Part shown: positions 43,487 through 54,299 of the stretch, piece after piece
How positions within the stretch are numbered: the stretch's first letter is position 1
How the letters are laid out: each line of letters begins with the position of its first letter
DNA from: Procambarus clarkii
Taxonomy: Eukaryota > Arthropoda > Malacostraca > Decapoda > Cambaridae
DNA: 64,000 nucleotides
NCBI RefSeq assembly: GCF_040958095.1
Contig: NC_091177.1
Span: forward strand, 914,501 to 978,500
Direction of reading: 5' to 3'
The notes under the pieces: generated by a model
What the model was told of the DNA's origin: nothing
Databases searched by the model: none
The model's input: only the letters and a program-made list of their open reading frames with translations
Translations under genes and position numbers: made by a program

Positions 43487-43560
43487 CCGTGTGGTCTGGT
43501 CATCATATCTTCAGCCACGTTATTGTGACTCATCGTGTGCATAGCCACACACACACACGA
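43487..43560 (+). repeat. Copy of the GAAACGTCGTC-type repeat (3' part)
   Basis: CCCGTGTGGTCTGGTCATCA and CAGCCACGTTATTGTGACTC match 20410-20455. Confidence 0.6.
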
Positions 43561-43564
43561 GCCG

Positions 43565-43745
43565 AAGGAATGTAACTGAATGCCCCAAAAGAAGTTGTAG
43601 AAACCACCTCTGTCGACCACACCTTCAAGGCCAGAGTCGACAGAGAATTCGAACATCAGAATAGTTTAAATTATCACGCCACAAGACACCACAAGGCGGG
43701 GTCCAAGAGCTAGACCTCACGGCCCCCGTAGACACTGATAAGTAA
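43565..43745 (+). mobile_element. CR1-type LINE C-terminal fragment
   Basis: Frame reading ECPKEVVETTSVDHTFKARV then DREFEH, the far end of CR1-group ORF2, then GGCGGGGTCCAAGAGCTAG of the 3' UTR. Confidence 0.65.
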
Positions 43746-43857
43746 GCACGTCACAAGGCTAAGAGTCACTTATAATTGTTGGTCGATCAAATGTTAAGAA
43801 AACTCCTCCAGCTCGCATGCAAGCAAAACCATGCACAAGTAAACACAGTCAAGAGCA

Positions 43858-44838
43858 GCATAGCACAGCATAGCACCGCAGAGCACAGCATAACACCGCA
43901 GAGCACAGCATAGCACCACCAAACACAGCATAACACCGCAGAGCACAGCATAACACCGCAGAGCACAGCATAGCACCACCAAACACAGCATAACACCGCA
44001 GAGCACAGCATAGCACCACCAAACACAGCATAGCACCGCAGAGCACAACACAGCACCACCAAACACAACATAGCACCACCAAACACAACATAGCACCACC
44101 AAGCACAACACAGCACCACCAAGCACAACATAGCACCACCAAACACAACACAGCACCACCAAGCACAACATAGCACCACCAAACACAACATAGCACCATC
44201 AAGCACAGCATAGCACCACCAAGCACAACACAGCACCACCAAACACAACATAGCACCACCAAACACAACATAGCACCACCAAGCACAACACAGCACCACC
44301 AAACACAACATAGCACCACCAAACACAGCATAGCACCACCAAGCACAACATAGCACCACCAAGCACAACATAGCACCACCAAACACAACATAGCACCACC
44401 AAACACAGCTTAGCACCACCAAGCACAACATAGCACCACCAAGCACAACATAGCACCACCAAGCACAACACAGCACCACCAAACACAACATAGCACCACC
44501 AAACACAACATAGCACCACCAAGCACAACACAGCACCACCAAGCACAACATAGCACCACCAAGCACAGCTTAGCACCACCAAGCACAACATAGCACCACC
44601 AAGCACAGCATAGCACAACCAAGCACAGCTTAGCACCACCAAGCACAACATAGCACCACCAAGCACAACACAGCACCACCAAACACAACATAGCACCACC
44701 AAACACAACATAGCACCACCAAGCACAACACAGCACCACCAAGCACAACATAGCACCACCAAGCACAGCTTAGCACCACCAAGCACAACATAGCACCACC
44801 AAGCACAGCATAGCACAACCAAGCACAGCTTAGCACCG
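43858..44838. repeat. 20-bp minisatellite, ~49 copies
   Basis: Unit AAGCACAACATAGCACCACC with A/G at position 3 and a few other substitutions; the left end (43858-44045) has CGCAGAGCA-type units. The 20-bp phase is kept through the whole array with no indel. Because 20 is not a multiple of 3, minus-strand open frames of up to 259 codons arise that cycle through one 20-residue period; these are not genes. Confidence 0.97.
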
Positions 44839-44931
44839 CAGATCATAGCCAAGCACAACCAATGAGAGCAACTAATGATGCAACACAGAACACACACGAC
44901 TCCACAGTCTCTGGCGGGTCAAGATAATCTC

Positions 44932-45033
44932 AAAGCTACCAAAGCTACCAAAGCTACCAAAGCTACTAAAGCTACCAAAGCTACCAAAGCTACCAAAGCT
45001 ACCAAAGCTACTAAAGCTACTAAAGCTACCAAA
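44932..45033. repeat. 9-bp repeat (AAAGCTACC)n, ~11 copies
   Basis: AAAGCTACC with AAAGCTACT variants, immediately after the 20-bp array. Confidence 0.95.
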
Positions 45034-45158
45034 GGTGAACAACAGCGGCATTGAGCCGTCACGTTATACTATAGGGAAGGAACATTTAGCTCAAGAAAAT
45101 GTTGATAAATAGCGTGGCCGCTGACTGCAATCATTTTAATCTTCCCTTTGAAAGACCT

Positions 45159-45280
45159 TAGTGTGTGTGTGTGTGTGTGTTGGAGGAGCGGGGGAAGGGG
45201 GGGGGGGGGAGGGATTAAGGTGTGTGTGTGTGTTGGTGGAGCGGGGGGGAGGGAGGGGTTAAGGTGTGTGTGTGTGTGTT
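45159..45280. repeat. (GT)n / poly-G compound repeat, two units
   Basis: GTGTGTGTGTTGG followed by AGCGGGGG and GAGGG(A)TTAAGG occurs twice about 60 bp apart. Confidence 0.8.
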
Positions 45281-45600
45281 TACTCTTTGAATTTGCTATT
45301 TGTGCCGTCAGGATCGATCTGTTAGCTCTTGGACCCCGACTTTCTAACCACCGGTTGTCTAATGTACTGTCTCTCGACCCATTTTTCCCTCTATCATATG
45401 TGCTACATATATATTTCTCTTTAATAAACACACACATATATCCAGGAAGCAGCCCGCTCGGCCACCAGGACCTGTGTGTGTGTGTGTATTTACTATTTGT
45501 GCCTGTGGAATCGAGCTATTAGCTCTTGGACGCCGCCTTTTTAGCCAATCTATTTTTCCTTTGTTATATCCACTACATATATTAATCTCTAACACACGCA
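45277..45600 (-). mobile_element. Two CR1-type 3' UTR fragments
   Basis: 45277-45440 and 45484-45600 each contain TTAGCTCTTGGACSCCG, a CTATTTTTCCY-type block and a TACATATAT end, separated by a short SINE B scrap (CCAGGAAGCAGCCCG at 45441). Probably independent insertions of the same 3' end. Confidence 0.55.
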
Positions 45601-45611
45601 CACACCCACAT

Positions 45612-45786
45612 TCCCAGGAAGCAGCCCGTAACAGCTGTCTAACTCCCAGGTACCTATTTATTGCTAGGTGAACAGGGGCACTAGGGTGAAAGAAACTGTC
45701 CATTTGTTTCCGCCTCGGCCGGGAATCGAACCCGGTCTCTTTGGGCTACGACCCCCGAACGCTGTCCACACATCCGCGAAGCCCCC
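45612..45786 (-). mobile_element. SINE family B, diverged copy
   Basis: CCAGGAAGCAGCCCGTAACA, GGTACCTATTTATTGCTAGG, GAAAGAAACTGTCCATTTG, B box GGGAATCGAACCCGG on this strand. Same subfamily as 34536-34823. Confidence 0.75.
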
Positions 45787-45799
45787 GTGTGTGTATGTG

Positions 45800-46460
45800 A
45801 GAGTGTACTCGCCTAATTGTACTCACATATTTGTGTCTGCAGGATCGAGCTCTAGCTCTCGAAATCCCGCCTATTTAGCCGTCGGTTGTTTAAGCAATGG
45901 CTCCTGTCCTATTTCCCTATCATGTCTACTTTTAAAATTATGAATGGAGTTTGCTTCCACAACCTCCTCCTTGAGCTCATTCAATTTTGCCACTACTTAC
46001 GATAAATGAAAACTTGTTAACGTCTTTATCTGAGTCACAAGCTTCCACCTATGCCCTCTTGTTCCATTGGCTTTATCGGGAATATTTTCTTAATTTCCAC
46101 TCTGTCAATCTGCTTAAGTATTTTATATGTCTTTATTATGTCTCCCATCTCTATCATTTATTCTAGCGTCGTCAGGTCCAGTTGTTTCAGTCGCTTTTCA
46201 TACCCTATTAATTTTGGGACGAGCCTCGTCGCAAACGTCTGACATTTTTCCAGTATCCTTATGTGTCTCTTTAGTTGGGGCTCCATGATGGGGCGGCATA
46301 CTGAGACTGGTCTCACATAGGCAGTGTCAAGCCCTCTAAATACCTCCTTATTTAGGTTCCTTATTTAGGTTCTTTAATATTTGCTAGTGTAGAGTATGCT
46401 GCTGATGTTATCCTACTTATATGTGCCTCTGAAGTTCCATTTATTTAGCTTCCATTTATA
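45800..46460 (-). mobile_element. CR1-type LINE C-terminus and 3' UTR
   Basis: On the minus strand the region after the RT palm is visible in pieces (RLVPKLIGYEKRLKQLD, MGDIIKTYKILKQIDRVE, KQEGIGGSLxLRxR-like) and the 3' UTR ends in GTACAATTAGGCGAGTACAC. Several breaks. Confidence 0.6.
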
Positions 46461-46565
46461 TAGAACATTCTCATATATGTGTGGCTCATTTGTGTCTCAT
46501 ATTTCAATCTGTCACCTCATTCTTGCGCACTCTACTCTATACCATGATTGTATAGAGGGTCCCTT

Positions 46566-46800
46566 ATAAGGGGTCTCGGTGGTACAGTTGGGTTTGTTCT
46601 CGTGTCGCAGTCGAGAATTTCGGGTTTGAATCCCGGGCGTGACAGAAATGGTTTAGGCACATGTCCTCTCACCTAATGCCTAACATTCTTCTAGCAGTAA
46701 ATAGGTACCAAGAAGTTATCTTTTTTGTGGGATTCCATCCTGGGGAAGGTCAGTGGTTCGATCTTGGGCAACCTCAATACAAACTTAACATAATAAAATC
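46566..46800 (+). mobile_element. tRNA-headed SINE, family F
   Basis: Head GGGTCTCGGTGGTACAGTTG, B box GGGTTTGAATCCCGG, body CTAGCAGTAAATAGGTACC as in family B, and GATTCCATCCTGGGGAAGGT. Related to the stretch at 10865-10960. Confidence 0.6.
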
Positions 46801-46875
46801 ACAGGAAGTTTGGAGGCTTTTCCTGAAGCCAGTCCAAGTGTTGACGTGTGACCGGCCAAGCACTCGAGTGAAGGG

Positions 46876-47102
46876 TTATCTTGAGATGATTTCGGGGCTT
46901 TAGTGTCCCCGCAGCCCGGTCCTCGACCCACAGGAAGCAGCCCGTGACAGCTGACTAACACCCAGGTACCTATTTTACTGCTAGGTAACAGGGGCATAGG
47001 GTGAAAGAAACTCTGCCTATTGTTTCTCGCCGGCGCCTGGAATCGAACCCTGGACCACAGGATCACAAGTCCAGCGTGCTGTCCGCTCGGCCGACCGGCT
47101 CC
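46876..47102 (-). mobile_element. SINE family B copy
   Basis: TTATCTTGAGATGATTTCGG to GGCCGACCGGCTCC; near full-length with a small deletion around 46930. Confidence 0.9.
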
Positions 47103-47529
47103 AACCTAGGGTGACCTAGGGTGAGGTAGGTCAACACCGGACGCCCCGGCCAACTTTACATACACACAAGAAATAACACGAACGTGATTTTTTTCTGTGC
47201 GTTCTAAATGCTCCTTAGATTTTTCCTTAAATTCTCTTGTATATTGGTACCAATTTGGCCGTTTTCAAAATTTTTGGTAGGTTTCCCTTTCCTTGTAAAG
47301 AACTTTTATTTTTATTTGTTTAAAAGTAACAAATATATATGTACATATACAAGAAAAACAATGGAAATCCTTGCAATTACAAAGAACGTAATAGACAAGT
47401 AGAACAACCAACATACACAATTATCACACGCCTAACAACTCTCAGAAATATGTAGGCGTAATAACACAACACAGAAGTAAAGCCACACACCAAAGTATAG
47501 CAACATTGCAACACTAATACAAGTATTTG
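47103..47529. other. Unassigned AT-rich sequence
   Basis: No element recognised. Confidence 0.3.
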
Positions 47530-47690
47530 TTAAGTTTAGATTAGTTCATTTATTATGCACCCCATACCCATCGTGTGGGCGGTAGTGGCAAGGGTTACAG
47601 AGGCACACAATGGGCTCAGGGACTGAACCCCACAATTCATTTAGCTAAGCAAGTTACAATCTTGATGAGCTAGTTACAAAATTCATAATA
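47530..47690 (-). mobile_element. I-like LINE 3' end
   Basis: TTTATTATGCACCCCATACC, GTGGGCGGTAGTGGCAAGGG, ACAATGGGCTCAGG and TTTAGCTAAGCAAGTTACAA, matching 31265-31400. Confidence 0.65.
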
Positions 47691-47871
47691 TTTGTTAAGA
47701 AAACACTTTGTACAATTATGACAACAGAAAGGGCGGTCATCCTACACATTGTGAAGAACTGAATAATATAGCAAGAATTGTTATATACTATATATATAGT
47801 ATTGATATATACTATAAATAGCTTTTTGTGTGTATCACCTCCCCGGCTTGGCGCCGTCTTTGGGTAACTCC

Positions 47872-48012
47872 TTACGGGTACCTTAAGGTGCTTCCGGGGA
47901 TTAGCGTCCCCGCGGCCCGGTCGTCGACCAGGCCTCCTGGTTGCTGAACTGGTCAACCAGGCTGTTGGACGCGGCTGCTCGGAGCCTGACGTACGAATCA
48001 CAGCCTGGTTCA
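47872..48012 (-). mobile_element. LINE 3' terminus (partner of SINE family B)
   Basis: Reverse of 35774-35930: GGTGCTTCCGGGGATTAGCG, CGGCCCGGTCGTCGACCAGG, CCAGGCTGTTGGACGCGGCT. Confidence 0.7.
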
Positions 48013-48150
48013 TCAGGTAACTACTTGGTAACTACTTAACTTTGTGTGTATCAATAATGAGATCTTGTTGTTTGTACCTGAACCTTTCATCACATCCTGT
48101 AGTTGGTCTCTTGACTCTTCTGTTTATCACACATACTGTGGTCAGTCTGT

Positions 48151-48163
48151 CCTGTGTGTGTGT

Positions 48164-48250
<87 letters not shown>
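48151..48250. repeat. (GT)n microsatellite
   Basis: About 90 bp of GT with one A interruption. Confidence 0.95.
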
Positions 48251-48252
<2 letters not shown>

Positions 48253-49160
48253 GTCTCCAGAAACCCTTAGATGGCATGTAAACTCAGATTCCAGCTGGAA
48301 ATCATCTGGGGAAACTTTCCGTGAACACTTTGCATACTAATCATTACCCGGTCGTTTACAGACATCTTCCTCATCTGGCTATGAATCAGTTTAGGTCCTT
48401 GGCTCTGGCTGATATATCATTTTCATATTACAAAGGGCTCTCCAGACGGCAATAAATAATATCTTCTCTGGCCTACAAGCCTTGGTTGGGGGGGGGGAGG
48501 GTAGGCTGGGTAATGGTTGGTTGTGGGGAAATGGGTAGTGGGAGCTGGGTAATGGTTGTCAGGTTGCAGTAATGGTTGTTGGAGAGAAAGGATGCGGAAA
48601 GGAAGATGGCAGGTAGTGAAGGGACGAAGGGAAAGGGGTAGGGAAGCGTGAAGGGATAGTGAAGGGTGAAGGAGCGGGATATGTTACACTGGTGTGAGCG
48701 GAAGCGGAGAACAAAACAGACCAAACATTAATAACAAAATTCCCCGGGTCTCAAAAGTTAACAACATCTTTAACTCTGCCTCTGTAATCACCGAGAATAA
48801 GAACATTTAGCATGCCAGTCGCGTTTTTTACCGCTGGGACTCGTTTTATAACATCACGACAAGGGGGGGTCAAACACAGGCCAGTGATCTGAGAAGTTTC
48901 AACACCCGCTGGCCACGACGCAACATCATATCCTTTCGGAATTAACACCTGGACACACATACAACACACACGTAACATCCTCACATCCGCTACAACCCAT
49001 AACATTCCTCCCTCCCACACATTCCCCGCCTCGTGCAATATTGCAAACTCAACAAATCATGTCAGCATTCACTCTACTGCGTCTTTGTTACTTCTCTTTC
49101 CAAATTTCAAAATGGAATAAAAATCAAGCAAATAATAAAAAAGGGAACTCATAGTCTCTT
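48251..49160. other. Unassigned sequence
   Basis: Includes a purine-rich stretch at 48485-48700. No gene recognised. Confidence 0.3.
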
Positions 49161-50342
49161 GCTGGTGTCCACGAGGGCCTGCTGGTGTCCACGAGGGCCT
49201 GCTGGAGTCCACGAGGGCCTGCTGGTGTCCACGAGGGAATGCTGGTGTCCACGAGGGCCTGCTGGTGTCCACGAGGGCCTGCTGGAGTCCACGAGGGCCT
49301 GCTGGTGTCCACGAGGGCCTGCTGGTGTCCACGAGGGCCTGCTGGAGTCCACGAGGGCCTGCTGGTGTCCATGAGGGGCTGCTGGTGTCCACGAGGGAAT
49401 GCTGGAGTCCACGAGGGCCTGCTGGTGTCCATGAGGGGCTGCTGGTGTCCACGAGGGCCTGCTGGTGTCCATGAGGGGCTGCTGGTGTCCACGAGGGCCT
49501 GCTGGAGTCCACGAGGGCCTGATGGTGTCCATGAGGGGCTGCTGGTGTCCACGAGGGCCTGCTGGTGTCCACGAGGGCCTGCTGGAGTCCACGAGGGCCT
49601 GCTGGTGTCCATGAGGGGCTGCTGGTGTCCACGAGGGGCTGCTGGTGTCCACGAGGGCCTGCTGGTGTCCACGAGGGCCTGCTGGTGTCCACGAGGGCCT
49701 GCTGGAGTCCACGAGGGCCTGCTGGTGTCCACGAGGGCCTGCTGGTGTCCACGAGGGCCTGCTGGTGTCCACGAGGGCCTGCTGGTGTCCACCAGGGCCT
49801 GTTGGTGTCCACGAGGGCCTGCTGGTGTCCACCAGGGCCTGCTGGTGTCCACCAGGGCCTGCTGGTGTCCACCAGGGCCTGCTGGTGTCCACTAGGGCCT
49901 GCTGGTGTCCACCAGGGCCTGCTGGTGTCCACGAGGGCCTGCTGGTGTCCACCAGGGCCTGCTGGTGTCCACCAGCGCCTGCTGGTGTCCACCAGGGCCT
50001 GCTGGTGTCCACCAGGGCCTGCTGGTGTCCACCAGGGCCTGCTGGTGTCCACGAGGGCCTGCTGGTGTCCACCAGGGCCTGCTGGTGTCCACGAGGGCCT
50101 GCTGGTGTCCACCAGGACCTGCTGGTGTCCACGAGGGCCTGCTGGTGTCCACCAGGGCCTGCTGGTGTCCACCAGGGCCTGCTGGTGTCCACGAGGACCT
50201 GCTGGTGTCCACCAGGGCCTGCTGGTGTCCACCAGGGCCTGCTGGTGTCCACGAGGGCCTGCTGGTGTCCACCAGGGCCTGCTGGTGTCCACCAGGGCCT
50301 GCTGGTGTCCACGAGGACCTGCTGGTGTCCACGAGGGCCTGC
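49161..50342. repeat. 20-bp minisatellite, 59 copies, two subdomains
   Basis: Unit GCTGGTGTCCACGAGGGCCT. Phase is exact over 59 units with no indel. GGAGTCC, ATGAGGGGCT and GGGAAT variants occur only left of about 49720; CACCAGG variants occur only right of about 49780. The array has no stop codon in several frames on both strands, so open frames up to 407 codons appear; they are all the same 20-residue cycle and have no support as genes. Confidence 0.97.
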
Positions 50343-50504
50343 TTGGCCAACTGCTACGCCGTTCTTCACCGCCTGTCGTGTTATTACGAGCTGGAAGCCA
50401 GCCGTTTAGCCTAAGATAGATCCGTGTTAAATTACAGCGTGTGGAAGCCTAGCGTCGACACCCGTTTTTCCTCCTTCTGAAAATAGGATTCATGTGAAAG
50501 TCGC

Positions 50505-50522
50505 TGTTATTATTATTATTAA

Positions 50523-50576
<54 letters not shown>

Positions 50577-50577
50577 G
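50505..50577. repeat. (TTA)n microsatellite
   Basis: About 70 bp of ATT/TTA. Confidence 0.95.
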
Positions 50578-51085
50578 ATTTGTGTGTGTGTGTAAGTGTT
50601 ATTTGTTAAACATTTACAAAAGTTGTTAATAATGTGCATTTGTTTGTATATTTTTATCATTCAAGGATAAAAAAAGCGGTTGACTAAAATGACTAAATTG
50701 TTCTTGTTGACTAAAAATCAGTGACACGTGCATTATTTAGAAGCATTCTTGAGTCTCATTTGTTTTGTGTTTGTCGTCTCAATGGGCACTTATAGGTACA
50801 GGTCCCTATATTCCTTGGCAGGTTGACCAGGTCGTTATCTCTAGACAATTTTGACATACGTCAAGACAATCACACGTGTAATTGAAGAGTAAACAAACGA
50901 AGACTCGGGATAAGTAAAAAGAAACATGACAAGAGGCGCGATATATCTCTTGTATATTGACATATATAAGAGAATCTATACTATAAGAGAAAATGTCGAT
51001 CCGTTGGAATTTGGTTTATTTTCATGTGTCGATTTTTTTGGGGGTAAGACAAGCCCCAAGCATTAATATATTTATCTTCTAACAA
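50578..51085. other. Unassigned sequence
   Basis: No element recognised. Confidence 0.3.
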
Positions 51086-51568
51086 AGTGGGCGCTGGTGT
51101 GGGTGTGTTGGCGCTGGTGTGGGTGCTGGTGTGGGCGTGTGGGTGTGTGGGTGCTGGTGTGGGTGTGTGGGTGCTGGTGTGGCTGTGTGGGTGCTGGTGT
51201 GGGTGTGTGGGTGCTGGTGTGGGCGTGTGGGTGCTGGTGTGGACGTGTGGGTGCTGGTGTGGGCGCTGGTGTGGGTGCTGGTGTGGGCGTGTGGGCGCTT
51301 GTGTGGGCGTGTGGGTGCTGGTGTGGCTGTGTGGGTGCTGGTGTGGGTGTGTGGGTGCTGGTGTGGGCGTGTGGGTGCTGGTGTGGACGTGTGGGTGCTG
51401 GTGTGGCTGTGTGGGTGCTGGTGTGGGTGTGTGGGTGCTGGTGTGGGTGTGTGGGTGTTGGTGTGGGCGTGTGGGCGCTGGTGTGGGCGTGTGGGTGCTG
51501 GTGTGGCTGTGTGGGTGCTGGTGTGGGTGTGTGGGTGCTGGTGTGGGCGTGTGGGTGCTGGTGTGCGT
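51086..51568. repeat. 20-bp minisatellite, ~24 copies
   Basis: Unit GGGTGCTGGTGTGGGTGTGT with GGCTGTGT, GGCGTGT and GGACGTGT variants. Unlike the other two 20-bp arrays it has indels and partial units, mainly in the first third. Confidence 0.95.
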
Positions 51569-51589
51569 TCAATAGTGAACTAAAGAAGA

Positions 51590-51876
51590 TGCATTGCTTC
51601 ACGCAGTTCCTCATCTGTCACCCTCACTCTCTCTTCCCTTGGTCCCTCCTACGTCCTTATCCTCGCCTCTCCCTCTTCCTTGCGCCTTCCTTCCCTTTCT
51701 CTCATCCTCTTCGTTACGTTCGTCTCTTTGGCTCTTTTTGTTCGTGGTCTCTTCCGTCTAGTGGCCTCCTATTTTTCCATTCTTCCTGTTTCTCATTTAT
51801 CACTGTTCCGTACCTCTTCCTGGCTCTGCCTTTTCCTTGCGTGATCCTTCTCCCTGTCTTCTACCTTCTTCCCTGG
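51590..51876. repeat. Pyrimidine-rich degenerate tract
   Basis: CTCTCCCTCTTCC-type sequence on the plus strand without a fixed period; similar in character to 54300-54740. Confidence 0.6.
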
Positions 51877-51910
51877 TTCGATTCCCGCACAAGATTGTGC
51901 GGGAATCGAA
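51877..51910. repeat. Perfect 34-bp palindrome at a retroposon junction
   Basis: TTCGATTCCCGCACAA, centre GA, then its exact reverse complement: 16-bp arms. The left arm includes a tRNA B box (GGTTCGATTCCCG); the right arm runs straight into the AAT-tail of a minus-strand LINE end. Confidence 0.95.
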
Positions 51911-52080
51911 TTATTATTATTAACATCTTTATTGACAAAAATTAATTACAATTTTGCCTAATTTGAGTGATTCAATTAGGTGTTATTAAAGTGAGGATAA
52001 TGGTGGTATTCACTGCCACACAGGCCAGAGGGTCATACACAACACAATAGGTCAAAACTGTCGGCTGAAGCACACACGAA
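51908..52080 (-). mobile_element. I-like LINE 3' end
   Basis: TTATTATTATTAACATCTTT, ACAATTTTGCCTAATTTGAG, GGCCAGAGGGTCATACACAA and GTCGGCTGAAGCACA. Third copy of the end at 36406. Confidence 0.8.
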
Positions 52081-52153
52081 GGTGACAGATGAGAACGTCG
52101 GAGAATGTCGACCGATCTAACTTTTCATTATGGACATTCCTCTCATTCTCGCA

Positions 52154-52404
52154 GGGCCGGTCGGCCGAGCGGACAGCACGCTGGACTTGTCATCCTGTGG
52201 TCCTGGGTTCGATCCCAGGCTCCGGCGAGAAACAATGGGCAGAGTTTCTTTCACCCTATGCCCCTGTTACCTAGCAGTAAAATAGGTACCTGGGTGTTAG
52301 CCAGCTGTCACGGGCTGCTTCCTGGGGATGGAGGCCTGGTCGAGGACTGGGCCGCGGGGACACTAAAGCCCCGAAATCATCTTAAGATAACCTCAAGATA
52401 ACCT
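52154..52404 (+). mobile_element. SINE family B copy
   Basis: GGGCCGGTCGGCCGAGCGGA to CTTAAGATAACCTCAAGATA; full-length. Confidence 0.9.
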
Positions 52405-52585
52405 CCTTCCATCTCCATCTTGGTAACTTTCTGGAACTAAATGGCCGGATTATTTTACTCTTGTTCATATTTACTTTCTCAGATGTCTATAGACTACACT
52501 TTGAAATTTTTGAGAGGGAATTTCTCTCTCTCTCTCCGTCTATTTTTTGATGGGGTTAGGAAAGTTAATTGGGGGGGGGGGGGAA

Positions 52586-52745
52586 TAATAATAATGATAT
52601 TTATAGGAGAAAGCGCCAAGCCATTACGACTATATAGCACTTGGAAGGGACCCGGATAAGGATTTGGGATGGAATAGGGGGAAGGAATAGTGCCCAACCA
52701 CTTGGACGGTCGGGGATTGAACGCCGACCTGCATGAAACGAGACC
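52586..52745 (-). mobile_element. SINE family C copy
   Basis: On the minus strand: GGTCTCGTTTCATGCAGGTC, GGCGTTCAATCCCCGACC, TAGTCGTAATGGCTTGGCGC, TTTCTCCTATAAATATCATT and ATTATTATT. Confidence 0.7.
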
Positions 52746-53038
52746 TTCTTTTGTCTCTTGGTGGTGAGTGGGGGGGGGGTAAGACATTGTCTTCTGCGTG
52801 TCCTCGCTTTCTATCCTCACCCTTTTTTTTTTAATCCCTCCATAGTCTCCAAGTTTTCCTCCCACTTGTTTCTCCTTTCTGTTTATCATTCTGTGCTTCC
52901 TAAACCCCTATTTGTTTCTGTTTCCCCCCTGTCCACTCTCCTCTTTCTTGTGACGTTCCCAGTACACTGGTGAGTGACTCGGTCACCGAGTGTGTGTATG
53001 TGTTCTCTGTAATTCTTCTGTTTTAGAAGGATCTCGTG

Positions 53039-53225
53039 TTGTGAAAGGTGGGGCCAGTGCCAGCAGTATTGTAGGCTGTGAAAGGTGGGGCCAGTGCCAG
53101 CAGTATTGTAGGCTGTGAAAGGTGGGGCCAGTGCCAGAAGTACTAAAGGCTGTGAAAGGTGGGGCCAGTGCCAGCAGTATTGACGGTTGTGAAAGGTGGG
53201 GCTCAGTCCCAGCAGCATTCAAGGC
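53039..53225. repeat. 37-bp minisatellite, ~5 copies
   Basis: GTGAAAGGTGGGGCCAGTGC, then CAGCAGTATTGTAGGCT with variants. Confidence 0.95.
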
Positions 53226-53227
53226 GG

Positions 53228-53300
53228 GAAGGGAATTATCATGGGGAAAGCGACAAGCCATTGCGCCAAGCACAAGGCGATTTAATATTTGGGAACATCG
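53228..53300 (-). mobile_element. SINE family C, diverged scrap
   Basis: GGGAATTATCATGGGGAAAG, CGACAAGCCATTGCG: resembles the family C tail. Confidence 0.35.
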
Positions 53301-53360
53301 TCGTAGAATGTCTGGGATTTGTGGTTTTCATAATCCACACTATTATGTTCCTGGGTTGAA

Positions 53361-53462
53361 CGTCAGACGTCGCTGACATCAGTGTCAGACGTCGCTGACA
53401 TCAGTGTCAGACGTCGCTGACATCAGTGTCAGACGTCGCTGACACACACACACACACACACA
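53361..53462. repeat. 22-bp repeat (~3.6 copies) plus (CA)n
   Basis: GTCAGACGTCGCTGACATCA plus GT, then CACACACACA. GTCAG and CTGAC in each unit are inverted. Confidence 0.95.
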
Positions 53463-53549
53463 CTACTTTACACATCGCTTCCGTCGTCTTGTATTCAGTT
53501 TATGTTCCGCGTTTGATCCACAGAGCTGTGCTTGATGGAGTTGGTAAAG

Positions 53550-53550
<1 letters not shown>

Positions 53551-53614
<64 letters not shown>
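53551..53614. repeat. (GA)n microsatellite
   Basis: About 60 bp. Confidence 0.95.
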
Positions 53615-53620
<6 letters not shown>

Positions 53621-53976
53621 GCGAAGCCAACTTCTCCTCCCAGCCATTGTAACAAACAGTCTCGGGCTGACGTTGTCCGGTTCAATGCCCCTTTTTCCGT
53701 GTCACGTGATTAAGGGGGGAGATAAATATCTTCCTGCTTATTTATTCGGCCGTATTTCTATTTATTCGGCCGTATTTCTTCCTGTTGGCCGGCCGTATTT
53801 ATAAGGGCCGACAGCTTTTGACACCGTTCTCGTGGCCAGCCTTGGGACTTGTTTCTCTAGACCTGGGACTAAAGGTCTAGAGATGGGCTGGCAGTCCATT
53901 TCGCCGCCAGCACTTCATTCGTTTCTTGCTTCATGGCTCCGATAGTCACTTTATCTTCCCTTCCATGTACCCTTTA

Positions 53977-54190
<214 letters not shown>

Positions 54191-54299
54191 TCTCTCCCCC
54201 CCCCCCGACCCAATATTACGAGACTGAGGTCTTGAGCACAATATTATGAGAGAGAATCCTGTCGGAGTGACTTGGGCGGCCCTAGTTACACTAATCTAC

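Noticed and set aside
43787-44897. Minus-strand open frames up to 259 codons, Cys/Trp-rich
   Set aside because: They are translations of the 20-bp minisatellite in overlapping frames; no start context, conservation or composition of a real protein.
49161-50342. CRISPR-like regular array
   Set aside because: Units are directly adjacent with no spacers, and the genome is eukaryotic.
49069-50409. Open frames of 284-407 codons on both strands
   Set aside because: Produced by the indel-free 20-bp array; all frames give the same residue cycle.
51072-51945. Long open frames rich in His/Thr/Pro or Cys/Val/Gly
   Set aside because: Minisatellite and pyrimidine-rich artefacts.
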